From contig JAGYKJ010000006.1 in the NCBI GenBank assembly GCA_018401755.1, forward strand, positions 124,001 through 188,000: 64,000 nt of DNA, read 5' to 3'. This stretch comes from Litorivicinus sp. Lineage in GTDB: Bacteria; Pseudomonadota; Gammaproteobacteria; Pseudomonadales; Litorivicinaceae. A program made the translations under genes and the position numbers. Positions 9,694-17,943 of the stretch are shown here, piece after piece; positions within the stretch are counted from its first letter, which is position 1, and each line of letters opens with the position of its first letter. The notes under the pieces are model-generated. The model was not told the origin of the DNA and searched no databases. It saw only the letters and a program-made list of their open reading frames with translations.

Positions 9694-9734
9694 AGGTGAC
9701 CGAGTGATCCACTACCCCTGGACACTCGGCACCT
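9694..9734 (-). terminator. Hairpin between ligB and the lysR gene
   Basis: Near-perfect inverted repeat: CCGAGTG (9700-9706) pairs with CACTCGG (9723-9729), extended by AGGTG (9694-9698) with CACCT (9730-9734) and one bulged base. That gives a 12-bp stem with a 16-nt loop. It starts 7 nt after the ligB stop in the transcription direction, so it probably ends or attenuates the ligAB transcript before lysR. No run of T follows, so Rho-independent termination is not certain. Confidence 0.5.
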
Positions 9735-9740
9735 CATGCA

Positions 9741-10580
9741 TCAGGGATTCTCAAGAATGATGGCGCCATAGGCGGTCGCCGAAACGGGGATGTGGTAAAA
9801 GCGATAGGCTTCGCTGACCCTGTCATTTAACGCACCACGCATCACATTCCACATGATCATTTCGATCCCTTCACACCCAGCCTCACGGAAGAAATCGGTG
9901 TGCGTCAGACGCGTATTCGCCATTGGGTCAGAGACGAGATTATCTAAAAACTGGGTATCAAACTCAGGGTTCACGACGCCGACACGCTCACCCCCAAGTT
10001 GATGAGACAAACCACCGGTCCCCCAAATTCCGACAGTGATGTCATCTGGAAATGCATCCACTGCCCGCCGAATTGCTTGACCTAATTTAAAACACCGCAG
10101 TGAGGTGGGCTGGGGATACTGGATCACATTGACTGCCAATGGAATCACTCGCGTCGGCCAGATCTCGGGTTGATCATAGGCAATTGAGAGCGGCACAGTG
10201 AGCCCATGGTCGACGTCCAAATCACCAGAGACGGCCAAATCAAACTCGTCCATCACCAGAGACTCAACCAAGTGCCAAGCGAGCTCAGGATGACCTTGTA
10301 CGGTTGGCACATTGCGGCGCCCCCAACCTTCGTCGGCTGGCAAAAACTGCTCAGCCACACCCAAGGTAAAGGTCGCGTAATTGTCGAGCGCAATGGCAGT
10401 CGCATGGTCGTTATAGACAATGATCGTCACATCGGGAACGTGGTCACGATGCCATGACCGAAGCGGTTCTAATCCCTTAAAGACGGGCTGCCAATACGCT
10501 TCCTGCGTCTTACCATTGTCCATTGCAGCACCTAATCCGGGAACATGAGAGGTCCCCATCCCCGCAATAATTCTAGCCAT
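9741..10580 (-). CDS. ligB: Protocatechuate 4,5-dioxygenase beta (catalytic) subunit LigB
   Basis: Catalytic subunit of the Fe(II) extradiol dioxygenase that opens protocatechuate between C4 and C5, giving 4-carboxy-2-hydroxymuconate-6-semialdehyde. The 279-residue chain follows Sphingobium LigB throughout. Iron ligands H12 (TSHVPGLG), H59 (YNDHATA) and E240 (CEGIEMIMW) and the catalytic base H193 (GGLSHQL) correspond to H12, H61, E242 and H195 of LigB. The ATG at 10580 is chosen because AAAAAGGAG lies upstream; the frame extends to 10625 without other support. It overlaps the ligA stop by 8 bp, so the subunits should be made in coupled amounts. Confidence 0.97.
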   Translation of the reverse strand: MARIIAGMGTSHVPGLGAAMDNGKTQEAYWQPVFKGLEPLRSWHRDHVPDVTIIVYNDHATAIALDNYATFTLGVAEQFLPADEGWGRRNVPTVQGHPELAWHLVESLVMDEFDLAVSGDLDVDHGLTVPLSIAYDQPEIWPTRVIPLAVNVIQYPQPTSLRCFKLGQAIRRAVDAFPDDITVGIWGTGGLSHQLGGERVGVVNPEFDTQFLDNLVSDPMANTRLTHTDFFREAGCEGIEMIMWNVMRGALNDRVSEAYRFYHIPVSATAYGAIILENP

Positions 10581-10968
10581 TGGCCTGCTCCTTTTTACTG
10601 CGGTTGCCGTCAATCGGGCGTCCACCGGCGATCATCATGGCTTGGAATTCATCAAAACTCATATTCGGTTCAGCCATCTGGCCGTACATAACCTGGGGCG
10701 GCTTTCGATCATGACTAATGAGCTTAAACGCATAGTACACATTGCCACCGAGATGCAGCATCTTCAGCCACTGACGCTGTAATACCGCCTCTTGCTGTGC
10801 CTCGGTCATCGGAAATTTCGCGAGATAGGCCCGCTCGTCCTCGGCAAATTCGGCGCGACACTCTGCTTTATTCAAGGACATCAGAAACATATTCAGGTGA
10901 TATCCCATCCGGTAACGTCGGCCATCAAACACATAGGTTCCTGGCACATCATCATAATCGCGTTCCAT
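10573..10968 (-). CDS. ligA: Protocatechuate 4,5-dioxygenase alpha subunit LigA
   Basis: Small subunit (131 residues) of the LigAB dioxygenase, which caps the active site and contributes to protocatechuate binding. Family features are DVPGTYVFDGRRYRMGYHLNMF and the stretch LHLGGNVYYAFKLISHDR. ATG at 10968 is preferred, with TAAGGAGG upstream; a GTG lies directly before it at 10971. It is the first gene of a leftward ligA-ligB unit and is divergent from ligC across a 353-bp region. The alpha-then-beta order matches other meta-cleavage clusters. Confidence 0.95.
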   Translation of the reverse strand: MERDYDDVPGTYVFDGRRYRMGYHLNMFLMSLNKAECRAEFAEDERAYLAKFPMTEAQQEAVLQRQWLKMLHLGGNVYYAFKLISHDRKPPQVMYGQMAEPNMSFDEFQAMMIAGGRPIDGNRSKKEQANG

Positions 10969-11059
10969 CACGCCTCCTTAATTCGCCGACTGACGGCTTG
11001 GCACAGCCTTACCCTACTGGAACTATCTTCCGATACAAATGCCAAAAAATGAACGCATC

Positions 11060-11075
11060 GTTCTAAATTTGGAAC
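11060..11075. promoter_or_regulatory. Candidate operator, GTTC-N8-GAAC palindrome
   Basis: The 16-nt stretch GTTCTAAATTTGGAAC is symmetric except for one T/G pair. It lies about 92 bp upstream of the ligA start and 247 bp upstream of ligC. The position suits a regulator of ligAB. The binding protein is not known; the nearest regulator gene is the LysR gene at 8782-9690. Confidence 0.35.
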
Positions 11076-11223
11076 ATAAACACTATTGTCAAACCCGTGA
11101 TTGCCGTCATCATGTCTGAGACACGTCGTTTGGCGCGTGCCGTCACGTTTGCAATCGGTCACGTAGAGCAATAACGCATGGGCAACATATCCCCTGAGCT
11201 TCTGCTGTAAGGGCATACAAGAT

Positions 11224-11237
11224 TGATTGTTCAATCA
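11224..11237. promoter_or_regulatory. Candidate operator, TGATTG-TT-CAATCA palindrome
   Basis: A perfect inverted repeat with 6-nt arms lies 84 bp upstream of the ligC start, near where a promoter for the rightward operon is expected. It is followed by a run of T. It may be an operator for ligCUIKJ. No known consensus was matched. Confidence 0.35.
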
Positions 11238-11321
11238 TTTTTTGGGGCATGATGTAATTCACACAAGGTTCGCGACTCCCCTACAGAGTCTGCATTGAAG
11301 GGCACACGAGGAGAACAGAAT

Positions 11322-12269
11322 ATGATTGGGGTAGCAGTCATTGGTGGAGGTGCTTTCGGCCAAAAGCATCTGGATGGACTCAAGCAGATTGATGGTGTCG
11401 AAGCCAAAGTCGTCATGGGCCGTCGAGAAGAGCAAATTCGGGGTATTGCTGAGCAGTATGGGGTCGCGAAATACACTACGGATTTTGACGATGCCATCAA
11501 TACGCCTGGGGTCGATGCGGTCATTATTACTTCACCAACACAGCTCCACGCGCAACAAGCGATTGCTGCCATGCGCGCAGGTAAACATGTCGAAATTGAG
11601 ATCCCAATGGCCGACTCAGTCGCAGACGCAGAAGCGATCTGTGCGGTTCAGAAAGAAACCGGCGTGATTGCGATGGCTGGACATACCCGTCGCTTTAATC
11701 CATCACACCAGTGGGTTCGCCAAAAAATTGAGAAGGGCGAATTAACCATCCAACAAATGGACGTTCAAACCTACTTTTTCCGTCGCAGTAACTTAAATGC
11801 CAAGGGTGAGCCCCGGAGTTGGACCGATCACCTGCTGTGGCACCATGCATGCCATACCGTTGACCTATTTGCGTATCAAGCCCAATCACCCATCGTCGAG
11901 ATGTTTGGTGTGCAAGGCCCAAAACATCCCGAGCTCGGGATTGCAATGGATATGAGTATCGGTCTTAAGACCGAAAACGGTGCACTCTGTACGCTCTCAT
12001 TATCGTTCAACAATAATGGACCGATCGGCACCACCTTCCGTTATATCTGTGACAACGGCACATATCTCGCGAAGTATGATGATCTTTATGATGGCAACGA
12101 AGTCGCAATTGACGTAAGCCAAGTGGCCGTATCCATGAACGGCATTGAACTGCAGGATCGCGAATTCTTTGCTGCTATTCGTGAGGGCCGGGAACCGAAT
12201 GCCAGTGTGCACCAGGCCTTGGCGACCATGAAGGTTCTGGGCGCGCTCGAAGACATGCTGGAAAACTAA
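11322..12269 (+). CDS. ligC: 4-carboxy-2-hydroxymuconate-6-semialdehyde dehydrogenase LigC
   Basis: NADP-dependent Gfo/Idh/MocA oxidoreductase that oxidises the hemiacetal form of the ring-opened product to 2-pyrone-4,6-dicarboxylate, the second step of the 4,5-cleavage pathway. Its 315 residues equal Sphingobium LigC in length. Seen are the Rossmann motif GGGAFGQKHLDGL (about residues 9-21), the EIP motif (VEIEIPMADS) with a Lys just before it (GKH), and long LigC-specific stretches such as GHTRRFNPSHQ and MDVQTYFFRR. ATG at 11322 has GAGGAGAA upstream; a TTG at 11295 is in frame but less likely. It is the first gene of the ligCUIKJ run. Confidence 0.96.
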   Translation: MIGVAVIGGGAFGQKHLDGLKQIDGVEAKVVMGRREEQIRGIAEQYGVAKYTTDFDDAINTPGVDAVIITSPTQLHAQQAIAAMRAGKHVEIEIPMADSVADAEAICAVQKETGVIAMAGHTRRFNPSHQWVRQKIEKGELTIQQMDVQTYFFRRSNLNAKGEPRSWTDHLLWHHACHTVDLFAYQAQSPIVEMFGVQGPKHPELGIAMDMSIGLKTENGALCTLSLSFNNNGPIGTTFRYICDNGTYLAKYDDLYDGNEVAIDVSQVAVSMNGIELQDREFFAAIREGREPNASVHQALATMKVLGALEDMLEN

Positions 12270-12271
12270 TC

Positions 12272-13399
12272 GTGCGACAACGCGCCATTCCCTGCTGGCA
12301 GTTTCGAGGTGGTAGCTCGAAAGGGTTTTATTTTAAGGCATCAGATCTACCCGCTGATGAGACCCTGCGCAATCAAGTGATTCTGCATGCGGTCAGCGGG
12401 GCGACAGGCGCTGACAAACGTCAAGTCGACGGCCTAGGTGGCGCACATCCACTCACGTCAAAGGTTGCTGTGGTGGGACCCAGCACACACCCTGACGCCG
12501 ATATTGATTATTTATTTGTGCAAGTGGTCGTCGGCCAGGCAGCCCTGGATACCTCACCCAACTGCGGGAATATCCTATCTGGAATTGGCGCGTTTGCGCT
12601 AGAAACCGGCATGATCAGACAAACCGGCGCTGAAGCACGGGTGCGCGTGCACATGGTGAATTCCGGGAATCTCTGTGAGTTGGTGTTTCCACTGATCGAT
12701 GGTCTGCCCGACTATGAGGGCGATTGCCGTATTGATGGAGTCCCCGGGACAGCCGCACCCATTGTGTGTCGATATGCTGATCTGGCTGGAAGTGCCTGCG
12801 GTGCACTTTTGCCGACGGGCCAGCCAATTGATCAGTTTGATGGCGTGAATGTGACCTGTATCGACAATGGCATGCCGGTCGTGGTCATGAATGCTGAGGA
12901 TCTCGGTATCACTGGCTATGAGTCCGCCGCAGACTTGAATCAAGACGAGGTCTTAAAAGTCAAAGTCGAATCCATTCGGTTACAAGCAGGCAGGGCCATG
13001 GGGCTTGGCGATGTGACCGATAAGGTGGTGCCAAAAATGTCACTGGTCTCGCGACCACGCCAGGGTGGTACGCTCAATACTCGAACCTTTATTCCGAAAG
13101 TCTGCCACGACGCAATTGGTGTGCTTGGCGCGGTCTCCGTCGCAAGTGCAGCGGTGTATGAAGGCTCACCTGCGCACCGAGTGGCTGAGCTAGTCACAGG
13201 TCCCTCACGTCGTATGGTCGTTGAGCATCCATCGGGCGACTTTATTGTCGATCTTGACTTGGACGAGTCCACCCAACCGCCGACCATACTGACCGCCGGC
13301 TTGTTACGAACCACTCGGCTGATCGCCAGTGGTATGACCTATATTCCACAGTCCATCTGGCCAGACGCTGGAGAGACTGACTCACCATCAGAGGGTTGA
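12272..13399 (+). CDS. ligU: 4-oxalomesaconate tautomerase (LigU/GalD, PrpF family)
   Basis: PrpF-fold isomerase of 375 residues that shifts the double bond of 4-oxalomesaconate between its enol and keto/aconitate-like forms so that the hydratase can act. The family start WQFRGGSSKGFYF and the catalytic-cysteine motif SPNCGNILSGIGAFALETG (Cys about residue 99) are clear. PrpF itself acts on aconitate, but position between ligC and ligI supports the LigU role. The start is GTG at 12272, 2 nt after the ligC stop, which implies coupling. Confidence 0.9.
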   Translation: MRQRAIPCWQFRGGSSKGFYFKASDLPADETLRNQVILHAVSGATGADKRQVDGLGGAHPLTSKVAVVGPSTHPDADIDYLFVQVVVGQAALDTSPNCGNILSGIGAFALETGMIRQTGAEARVRVHMVNSGNLCELVFPLIDGLPDYEGDCRIDGVPGTAAPIVCRYADLAGSACGALLPTGQPIDQFDGVNVTCIDNGMPVVVMNAEDLGITGYESAADLNQDEVLKVKVESIRLQAGRAMGLGDVTDKVVPKMSLVSRPRQGGTLNTRTFIPKVCHDAIGVLGAVSVASAAVYEGSPAHRVAELVTGPSRRMVVEHPSGDFIVDLDLDESTQPPTILTAGLLRTTRLIASGMTYIPQSIWPDAGETDSPSEG

Positions 13400-13401
13400 C
13401 T

Positions 13402-14283
13402 ATGAGCACCGAAATCAAGACCTGTATGCCGCCTGATCCGAACACTCGGACTCCTGAATTCAAGGCGCCTCCGAAGAGCTGCGATTCCCACTGCCACGTG
13501 TTTGGGCCGCACGATGTCTTTCCGTATCACCCCTCGTCCACCTACCATCCGCCAGATGGCCCCAAAGAGAAGTTAAAAGCACTGCATACACAGTTAGGGA
13601 TTGACCGGGCTGTGATCGTGCAAGCGAGCTGCCATGGTCCAGATAACAGCGCCATGATGGATGCAATTGCGAGCGATCCGGACAACTACCGAGGTGTGTG
13701 TATTGCGAACGACAGTTTCACTGACAAAGACTTTGAAGATTTGCATGCCGGTGGCGTGCGTGGTGTCCGATTCAATTTTGTGACCCACTTGGGAGGGACA
13801 CCAAACCTTGCCATGATGGAACGTGTCCTTGATCGCGTGAAGCCATTGGGCTGGCATTTAGTCATTCATGTGAACGCCGAGGACATTATTACCTTTGAAG
13901 ATTTCTTCTTAAAGTTCGATATGGACATTGTGGTGGACCACATGGGTCGTGTGCCAACGTCCGAAGGGGTTCATCAAAAAGCATTTCAAATTCTTCTCGA
14001 AGCCATGCACCGTGATAATTGGTGGGCAAAAGTCTGCGGTTCTGAGCGTATCTCAAAGGCTGGACCACCTTTCTATGATGCAGTCCCCTACGCCCAGGCG
14101 CTCATCGAAGTTGCACCTGATCGTATCTTGTGGGGAACTGACTGGCCACATCCAAACATCAGCAAGTTCATGCCGAACGACGGAGACCTCGTGGATCTCG
14201 TGCCGCTGATTGCGCGCGATGAAGCCACCCAACGAAAGATACTGGTAGAGAACCCAGCCCGTCTCTACGGCTTTGATCTGTAA
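13402..14283 (+). CDS. ligI: 2-pyrone-4,6-dicarboxylate lactonase LigI
   Basis: Amidohydrolase-superfamily hydrolase that opens the PDC lactone to 4-oxalomesaconate, 293 residues. The HxH motif at H30/H32 (CDSHCHVFGP), the VHVN-type strand and the C-terminal WGTDWPHPN with the catalytic Asp match the LigI group, which works without a bound metal. ATG at 13402 follows the ligU stop by 2 nt; the TTG at 13396 overlaps ligU and is less likely. The next gene, ligK, starts 9 bp after its stop. Confidence 0.95.
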   Translation: MSTEIKTCMPPDPNTRTPEFKAPPKSCDSHCHVFGPHDVFPYHPSSTYHPPDGPKEKLKALHTQLGIDRAVIVQASCHGPDNSAMMDAIASDPDNYRGVCIANDSFTDKDFEDLHAGGVRGVRFNFVTHLGGTPNLAMMERVLDRVKPLGWHLVIHVNAEDIITFEDFFLKFDMDIVVDHMGRVPTSEGVHQKAFQILLEAMHRDNWWAKVCGSERISKAGPPFYDAVPYAQALIEVAPDRILWGTDWPHPNISKFMPNDGDLVDLVPLIARDEATQRKILVENPARLYGFDL

Positions 14284-14292
14284 GGACTCATC

Positions 14293-15015
14293 ATGAAACC
14301 AGTTGCTGTGAAAACTTTTCCACGCACGCCACTTGATGTGGTGGATGCGCTTGCCAACTGCGGCGTCTCAACAGTCCACGAGGCACAAGGGCGGGTTGGG
14401 CTGATGAAACCGTATATGCGCCCCATCTATGCTGGCGCACGGATCGCTGGCAATGCCCTTACGATCTTGGCACAACCCGGCGATAATTGGATGATCCACG
14501 TGGCCATCGAATTGTGCCAACCTGGGGACGTTCTTGTGGTCGCCTGTACCACTGAAAACGAAGATGGGATGTTTGGCGACTTACTGGCGACAAGCTGCCA
14601 AGCACGCGGGGTGCGAGCACTCATCATCGATGCTGGCGTGCGGGATGTCAGAGATCTGACCCACATGAATTTCCCAGTCTGGAGTCGCGCCATCCATGCC
14701 AAAGGCACCGTCAAAAATACGCTCGGAAGTGTCAATGTCCCTGTCATGTGTGCCGGCCAAGTGGTTTATCCAGGTGATACTGTCATTGCTGACGACGATG
14801 GGGTTTGCGTGGTTCCTCGACGGACCGCTGCGACTGCACTCAAGGCTGCACAGGATCGTGAAGCGAACGAAGAGGGCAAGCGTGCGCGGCTTGCCGCAGG
14901 TGAATTAGGCATCGATATGTACAACATGCGCCCTGCACTTGACGCAGCAGGCTTGACGTATATTGATGCGCTGGATGAATTGACCGAATACAACGGGTAC
15001 CACATCAAACCATAA
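14293..15015 (+). CDS. ligK: 4-carboxy-4-hydroxy-2-oxoadipate aldolase LigK
   Basis: Class II (metal-dependent) pyruvate aldolase of the HMG/CHA aldolase, RraA-like family, 240 residues. It splits 4-carboxy-4-hydroxy-2-oxoadipate into pyruvate and oxaloacetate, the last step of the pathway; family members also decarboxylate oxaloacetate. The signature [20 protein letters not shown] and the active-site stretch [10 protein letters not shown], with the conserved Arg and metal-binding Asp, are present. ATG at 14293 has AAGGA upstream. It is placed before ligJ, which acts before it in the pathway. Confidence 0.94.
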   Translation: MKPVAVKTFPRTPLDVVDALANCGVSTVHEAQGRVGLMKPYMRPIYAGARIAGNALTILAQPGDNWMIHVAIELCQPGDVLVVACTTENEDGMFGDLLATSCQARGVRALIIDAGVRDVRDLTHMNFPVWSRAIHAKGTVKNTLGSVNVPVMCAGQVVYPGDTVIADDDGVCVVPRRTAATALKAAQDREANEEGKRARLAAGELGIDMYNMRPALDAAGLTYIDALDELTEYNGYHIKP

Positions 15016-15025
15016 GGATGTCCTC

Positions 15026-16036
15026 ATGATTATTGATTGCCACGGCCACTACACCACCGCCCCTGACGCTCTCGGTGCGTACCGAGATGCGCAGCGTGCG
15101 ACACTCAAAGAAGATCCGACTCATCAATTCGACAAGGGCATGATCCACATCACGGATGACCAGATCCGCGAAAGTATTATCAACAATCAGTTGAAATTGC
15201 AGCAGGAACGCGGGACCGACGTCACCATCTTCTCACCTCGGGCAAGCTGGATGGGCCACGATTTAGGCAATGCAAGCACCTCACTGGCGTGGACTGAGCA
15301 ATGCAATGATCTGATCAAACGTGTCTGTGACTTATTCCCAGAAAACTTTGTACCGGTGTGCCAGCTCCCGCAAAGCCCCACCATCACCATGGAGAACAGT
15401 ATTCGTGAGCTCGAGCGATGTGTGCTGGAAATGGGGTTCATTGGCTGTAACCTAAACCCAGACCCATCCGGCGGTTACTGGAAGGATAAGCCCATGGGCG
15501 ACGCATTCTGGTATCCCTTTTACGAGAAGATGGTCGAACTGGACGTCCCTGCGATGATCCACGTCAGTGGTGCCTGTCATCCCTGTATGCACACCACAAG
15601 CTCATACTACTTAGGCGCGGACACCACTGCATTCGTGCATTTGATGATGTCGGATGTCTTAAAAGACTTCCCGACAATCAAGTTCATCATCCCCCATGGA
15701 GGTGGTGCAGTCCCTTACCATTGGGGCCGTTTCCGTGGCATTGCACAGGACATGGGCCTCGGTGATCTCGACGAGCGGATGCTGAATAACATTTACTTCG
15801 ATACATGCGTGTACCACCAAGACGGCATCGACATGCTGCTCGATGTCATCCCGACCAAAAACATCTTATTTGCCTCAGAGATGATTGGCGCGGTGCGAGG
15901 TATCGATCCACGCACTGGTCATTATTACGACGACACCAAGCGATATATCGACGGGAATACCAAGTTAACCGACGAACAGCGCACTGCCATTTTTGAAGGC
16001 AATATTCGGCGCGTGTTCCCTCGGTTAGCAATCTAA
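15026..16036 (+). CDS. ligJ: 4-oxalomesaconate hydratase LigJ
   Basis: Zinc-dependent amidohydrolase-fold hydratase of 336 residues that adds water to 4-oxalomesaconate, giving 4-carboxy-4-hydroxy-2-oxoadipate. The start MIIDCHGHYT carries the metal HxH (H6, H8). Later motifs are NPDPSGGYW, a His in MIHVSGACH, IIPHGGGAVPYHWGRF and ASEMIGAVRGIDP. It follows Sphingobium LigJ rather than the unrelated PIG-L-type GalB of Pseudomonas. ATG at 15026 has AAGGA upstream. It completes the set LigA-B-C-I-U-J-K on two adjacent operons. Confidence 0.94.
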   Translation: MIIDCHGHYTTAPDALGAYRDAQRATLKEDPTHQFDKGMIHITDDQIRESIINNQLKLQQERGTDVTIFSPRASWMGHDLGNASTSLAWTEQCNDLIKRVCDLFPENFVPVCQLPQSPTITMENSIRELERCVLEMGFIGCNLNPDPSGGYWKDKPMGDAFWYPFYEKMVELDVPAMIHVSGACHPCMHTTSSYYLGADTTAFVHLMMSDVLKDFPTIKFIIPHGGGAVPYHWGRFRGIAQDMGLGDLDERMLNNIYFDTCVYHQDGIDMLLDVIPTKNILFASEMIGAVRGIDPRTGHYYDDTKRYIDGNTKLTDEQRTAIFEGNIRRVFPRLAI

Positions 16037-16045
16037 TCTGAGGCT

Positions 16046-16061
16046 AGGCCCTTCGGGGCCT
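16046..16061 (+). terminator. Short UUCG hairpin after ligJ
   Basis: AGGCCC and GGGCCT form a perfect 6-bp stem closed by a TTCG tetraloop, an unusually stable RNA fold. It starts 9 nt after the ligJ stop and ends 11 nt before the next ATG. No T run follows (TGGATCACC), so it is more likely to protect the lig mRNA 3' end or lower read-through than to stop transcription. Confidence 0.5.
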
Positions 16062-16072
16062 GGATCACCGAA

Positions 16073-16972
16073 ATGCAGATTGGCTTTTTAGGCTTTGGTG
16101 AAGCGGCATCCACCTTCGTGCAAACGTTACGCACGGAGCTGGATCTGTCTGTCATCACCTTCGATCGATTACTTGATGATGCAGCAACCCGTCAGATCGT
16201 GATCCGTCGTGCCGATGCACTGTCGGTTATCTGTGCCGACAATGCCATCGCACTTGCAAACGCAACACACCACATCTTTTCAACAGTGACTGCCGATCAA
16301 TCCCTGCTCGCAGTGCAAGCGCTGTGCGAACACCTCACGCCGGACCATGTGATTTTTGACATGAATTCAGTCTCCCCAGGGAAAAAACGCGCAACCGCTG
16401 AGCTGGTGTGCGCCCAAGGCGCTCAATACATCGACATCGCAGTGATGGCGCCTGTTCTGCCCCGGGGGCATCAAACACCGATGCTCGTCTCCGGTCCAAA
16501 TCAAGCCGTCATTGAGTCACTCTTACGTCAAATGCACTGGAATGTCTCCTGGAAGGGCGATGCCATCGGCGACGCATCTGTCGTCAAGATGTTGCGAAGC
16601 ATCTTGATCAAAGGAATGGAAAGCCTGATCTCAGAGTGTGTCACTGCGGCGGAACCCTTAGGGATTGCTGACGAAATCCTTGCCTCTGCGGGAAAAACAC
16701 TCGGGATTTCGGAGATGGCGAGCCTTTCGGACTATGTCATGGAACGTGTTGCCCTACATGGTCAGCGACGCAGTGAAGAGATGCGCGAAGTTGCGGCCAC
16801 CCTCACGGAACTTGGGGTCTCCAATCATATGGCGCATGCAATTGCTGACCATCAACAGATGATAGCGACACTCGACGCACGCACGTATTTCAAGGGATCA
16901 GTCCCGAAAGATCGAAGCCAGCTCGGTCAGTTTTTCAACCGAGGTCAACAAGTGCCTGGAGACGATGCCTGA
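16073..16972 (+). CDS. NAD(P)-dependent oxidoreductase with DUF1932 domain
   Basis: 6-phosphogluconate/beta-hydroxyacid-dehydrogenase-like protein, 299 residues. The N-terminal Rossmann motif IGFLGFGEAAS (residues 3-13) precedes a DUF1932 helical domain from about residue 190. The catalytic-lysine helix appears as VVKMLRSILIKGMESL. It lies 36 bp after ligJ behind a UUCG hairpin and probably belongs to the lig operon. No step of the known pathway needs it. It may act on a tertiary hydroxy acid or a side product such as 4-carboxy-4-hydroxy-2-oxoadipate, but this is a guess. Its tail overlaps the converging PanE-like gene by 28 bp. Confidence 0.85.
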   Translation: MQIGFLGFGEAASTFVQTLRTELDLSVITFDRLLDDAATRQIVIRRADALSVICADNAIALANATHHIFSTVTADQSLLAVQALCEHLTPDHVIFDMNSVSPGKKRATAELVCAQGAQYIDIAVMAPVLPRGHQTPMLVSGPNQAVIESLLRQMHWNVSWKGDAIGDASVVKMLRSILIKGMESLISECVTAAEPLGIADEILASAGKTLGISEMASLSDYVMERVALHGQRRSEEMREVAATLTELGVSNHMAHAIADHQQMIATLDARTYFKGSVPKDRSQLGQFFNRGQQVPGDDA

Positions 16973-17943
16973 GCCCAAAACTCAGGTGCCCGCTCTCGCA
17001 ACCGAACCAAACGCAGAATCAGCGCATTCAACGGTGTCTCTACGCCAAGCTGGTCTGCCTTTGACTGCACATAGCCATTGAGCGACTCAATTTCAGTCAA
17101 ACGCCCTGCGGCAAGGTCCTGAAGCATCGATGGCTTGTGGAAGGTATGGTTCGCGCAGGCCATCGTAATCAGCCCATGCACTGCGTCTGGATCCACTGAA
17201 CAACCCTCTGCATGTGCGACCGCAATTGCCTCGTCAGCAATATCATGGGCCAATAGCTCGCCATCCGGATAGGCATGTAACATTCCTGGCGAGCCAGTGA
17301 TCAGTCCACATAACCCATTCATTGCGACGTTAAAGCAGGCCTTCTGCCAGATTCGGACAGCGATGGCTGGATCCACAGTGGTCTGAAGCCCTGCATGCTG
17401 TAAATCATGGGCAACCACCGTCGCCAACTGGGCAGGGGTGTCTCCAAACACATTCAGCCAGGTTGCGGCTTCCCCATGGGTTTCCACAAACCCGGGCGCT
17501 TTAAAATCTGCAGGGACCATGGTGACACCGTGAATGACGCGGTGGCTCCCCACAACGTCGGCCAGTCGCTCGCCATTCCCGAGACCGTTTTGAAGCGTGA
17601 TAAACAGGGTATCAGGCCCGACCCTATCCACCACTGACTGAACAGCTGGGAGGAGTTCGCTGGTCTTTGTGAAGCACAGCACAGCGCGTGTACTACCCAC
17701 ATCGGCTGTCTGACCAGCATCGACTGAGACGCGATGCTGCACCCCGTCACATTCAAACAAGAGGCCATCCTGTCGGATCGCCTTGGGATGGGCAGGCGAA
17801 CGGGTCAATAGCTGAACGCGATGGCCAGCCAAAGCAAGTCGGGCACCAAACACGGAGCCGAGTGCACCAGCGCCTAGAATCGTGTAATCGTAGGACACGG
17901 AAGCATCCAATTGCGGTGCTTTAACATCAATGGAACTACCCAC
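16945..17943 (-). CDS. Ketopantoate reductase family protein (PanE/ApbA-like)
   Basis: NADPH-dependent 2-oxoacid reductase fold, 332 residues. Motifs are TILGAGALGSVFGARLALAGH (Rossmann, from about residue 21), LCFTKTSELLPAV, TLQNGLGN and the C-terminal domain with IWQKACFNVAMNGL, where Lys is the usual catalytic residue, and EIESLNGYV. The GTG start at 17943 gives a 20-residue extension before the Rossmann strand, longer than in PanE. It overlaps dctM by 8 bp, so it is co-transcribed with the TRAP genes. True PanE would be out of place here, so a 2-oxoacid related to the TRAP substrate is more likely. Confidence 0.85.
   Translation of the reverse strand: MGSSIDVKAPQLDASVSYDYTILGAGALGSVFGARLALAGHRVQLLTRSPAHPKAIRQDGLLFECDGVQHRVSVDAGQTADVGSTRAVLCFTKTSELLPAVQSVVDRVGPDTLFITLQNGLGNGERLADVVGSHRVIHGVTMVPADFKAPGFVETHGEAATWLNVFGDTPAQLATVVAHDLQHAGLQTTVDPAIAVRIWQKACFNVAMNGLCGLITGSPGMLHAYPDGELLAHDIADEAIAVAHAEGCSVDPDAVHGLITMACANHTFHKPSMLQDLAAGRLTEIESLNGYVQSKADQLGVETPLNALILRLVRLRERAPEFWAQASSPGTC

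Larger units (their letters stand above)
10969..11321. promoter_or_regulatory. Divergent control region between ligAB and ligCUIKJ
   Basis: This gap separates the two halves of the protocatechuate pathway and must hold both promoters. I see no gene in it; an open frame on the minus strand at 10968-11234 has no family resemblance. Two inverted repeats stand out and are listed separately (11060-11075 and 11224-11237). A short GGAAC element at 11021-11025 echoes the GGAAC of the first repeat. SD sequences sit at both ends (TAAGGAGG for ligA, GAGGAGAA for ligC). The promoters could not be placed with confidence. Confidence 0.6.

Noticed and set aside
10968-11234. Open frame of 88 codons in the lig control region
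   Set aside because: No family resemblance, no SD, and it covers the palindromes and both expected promoters.
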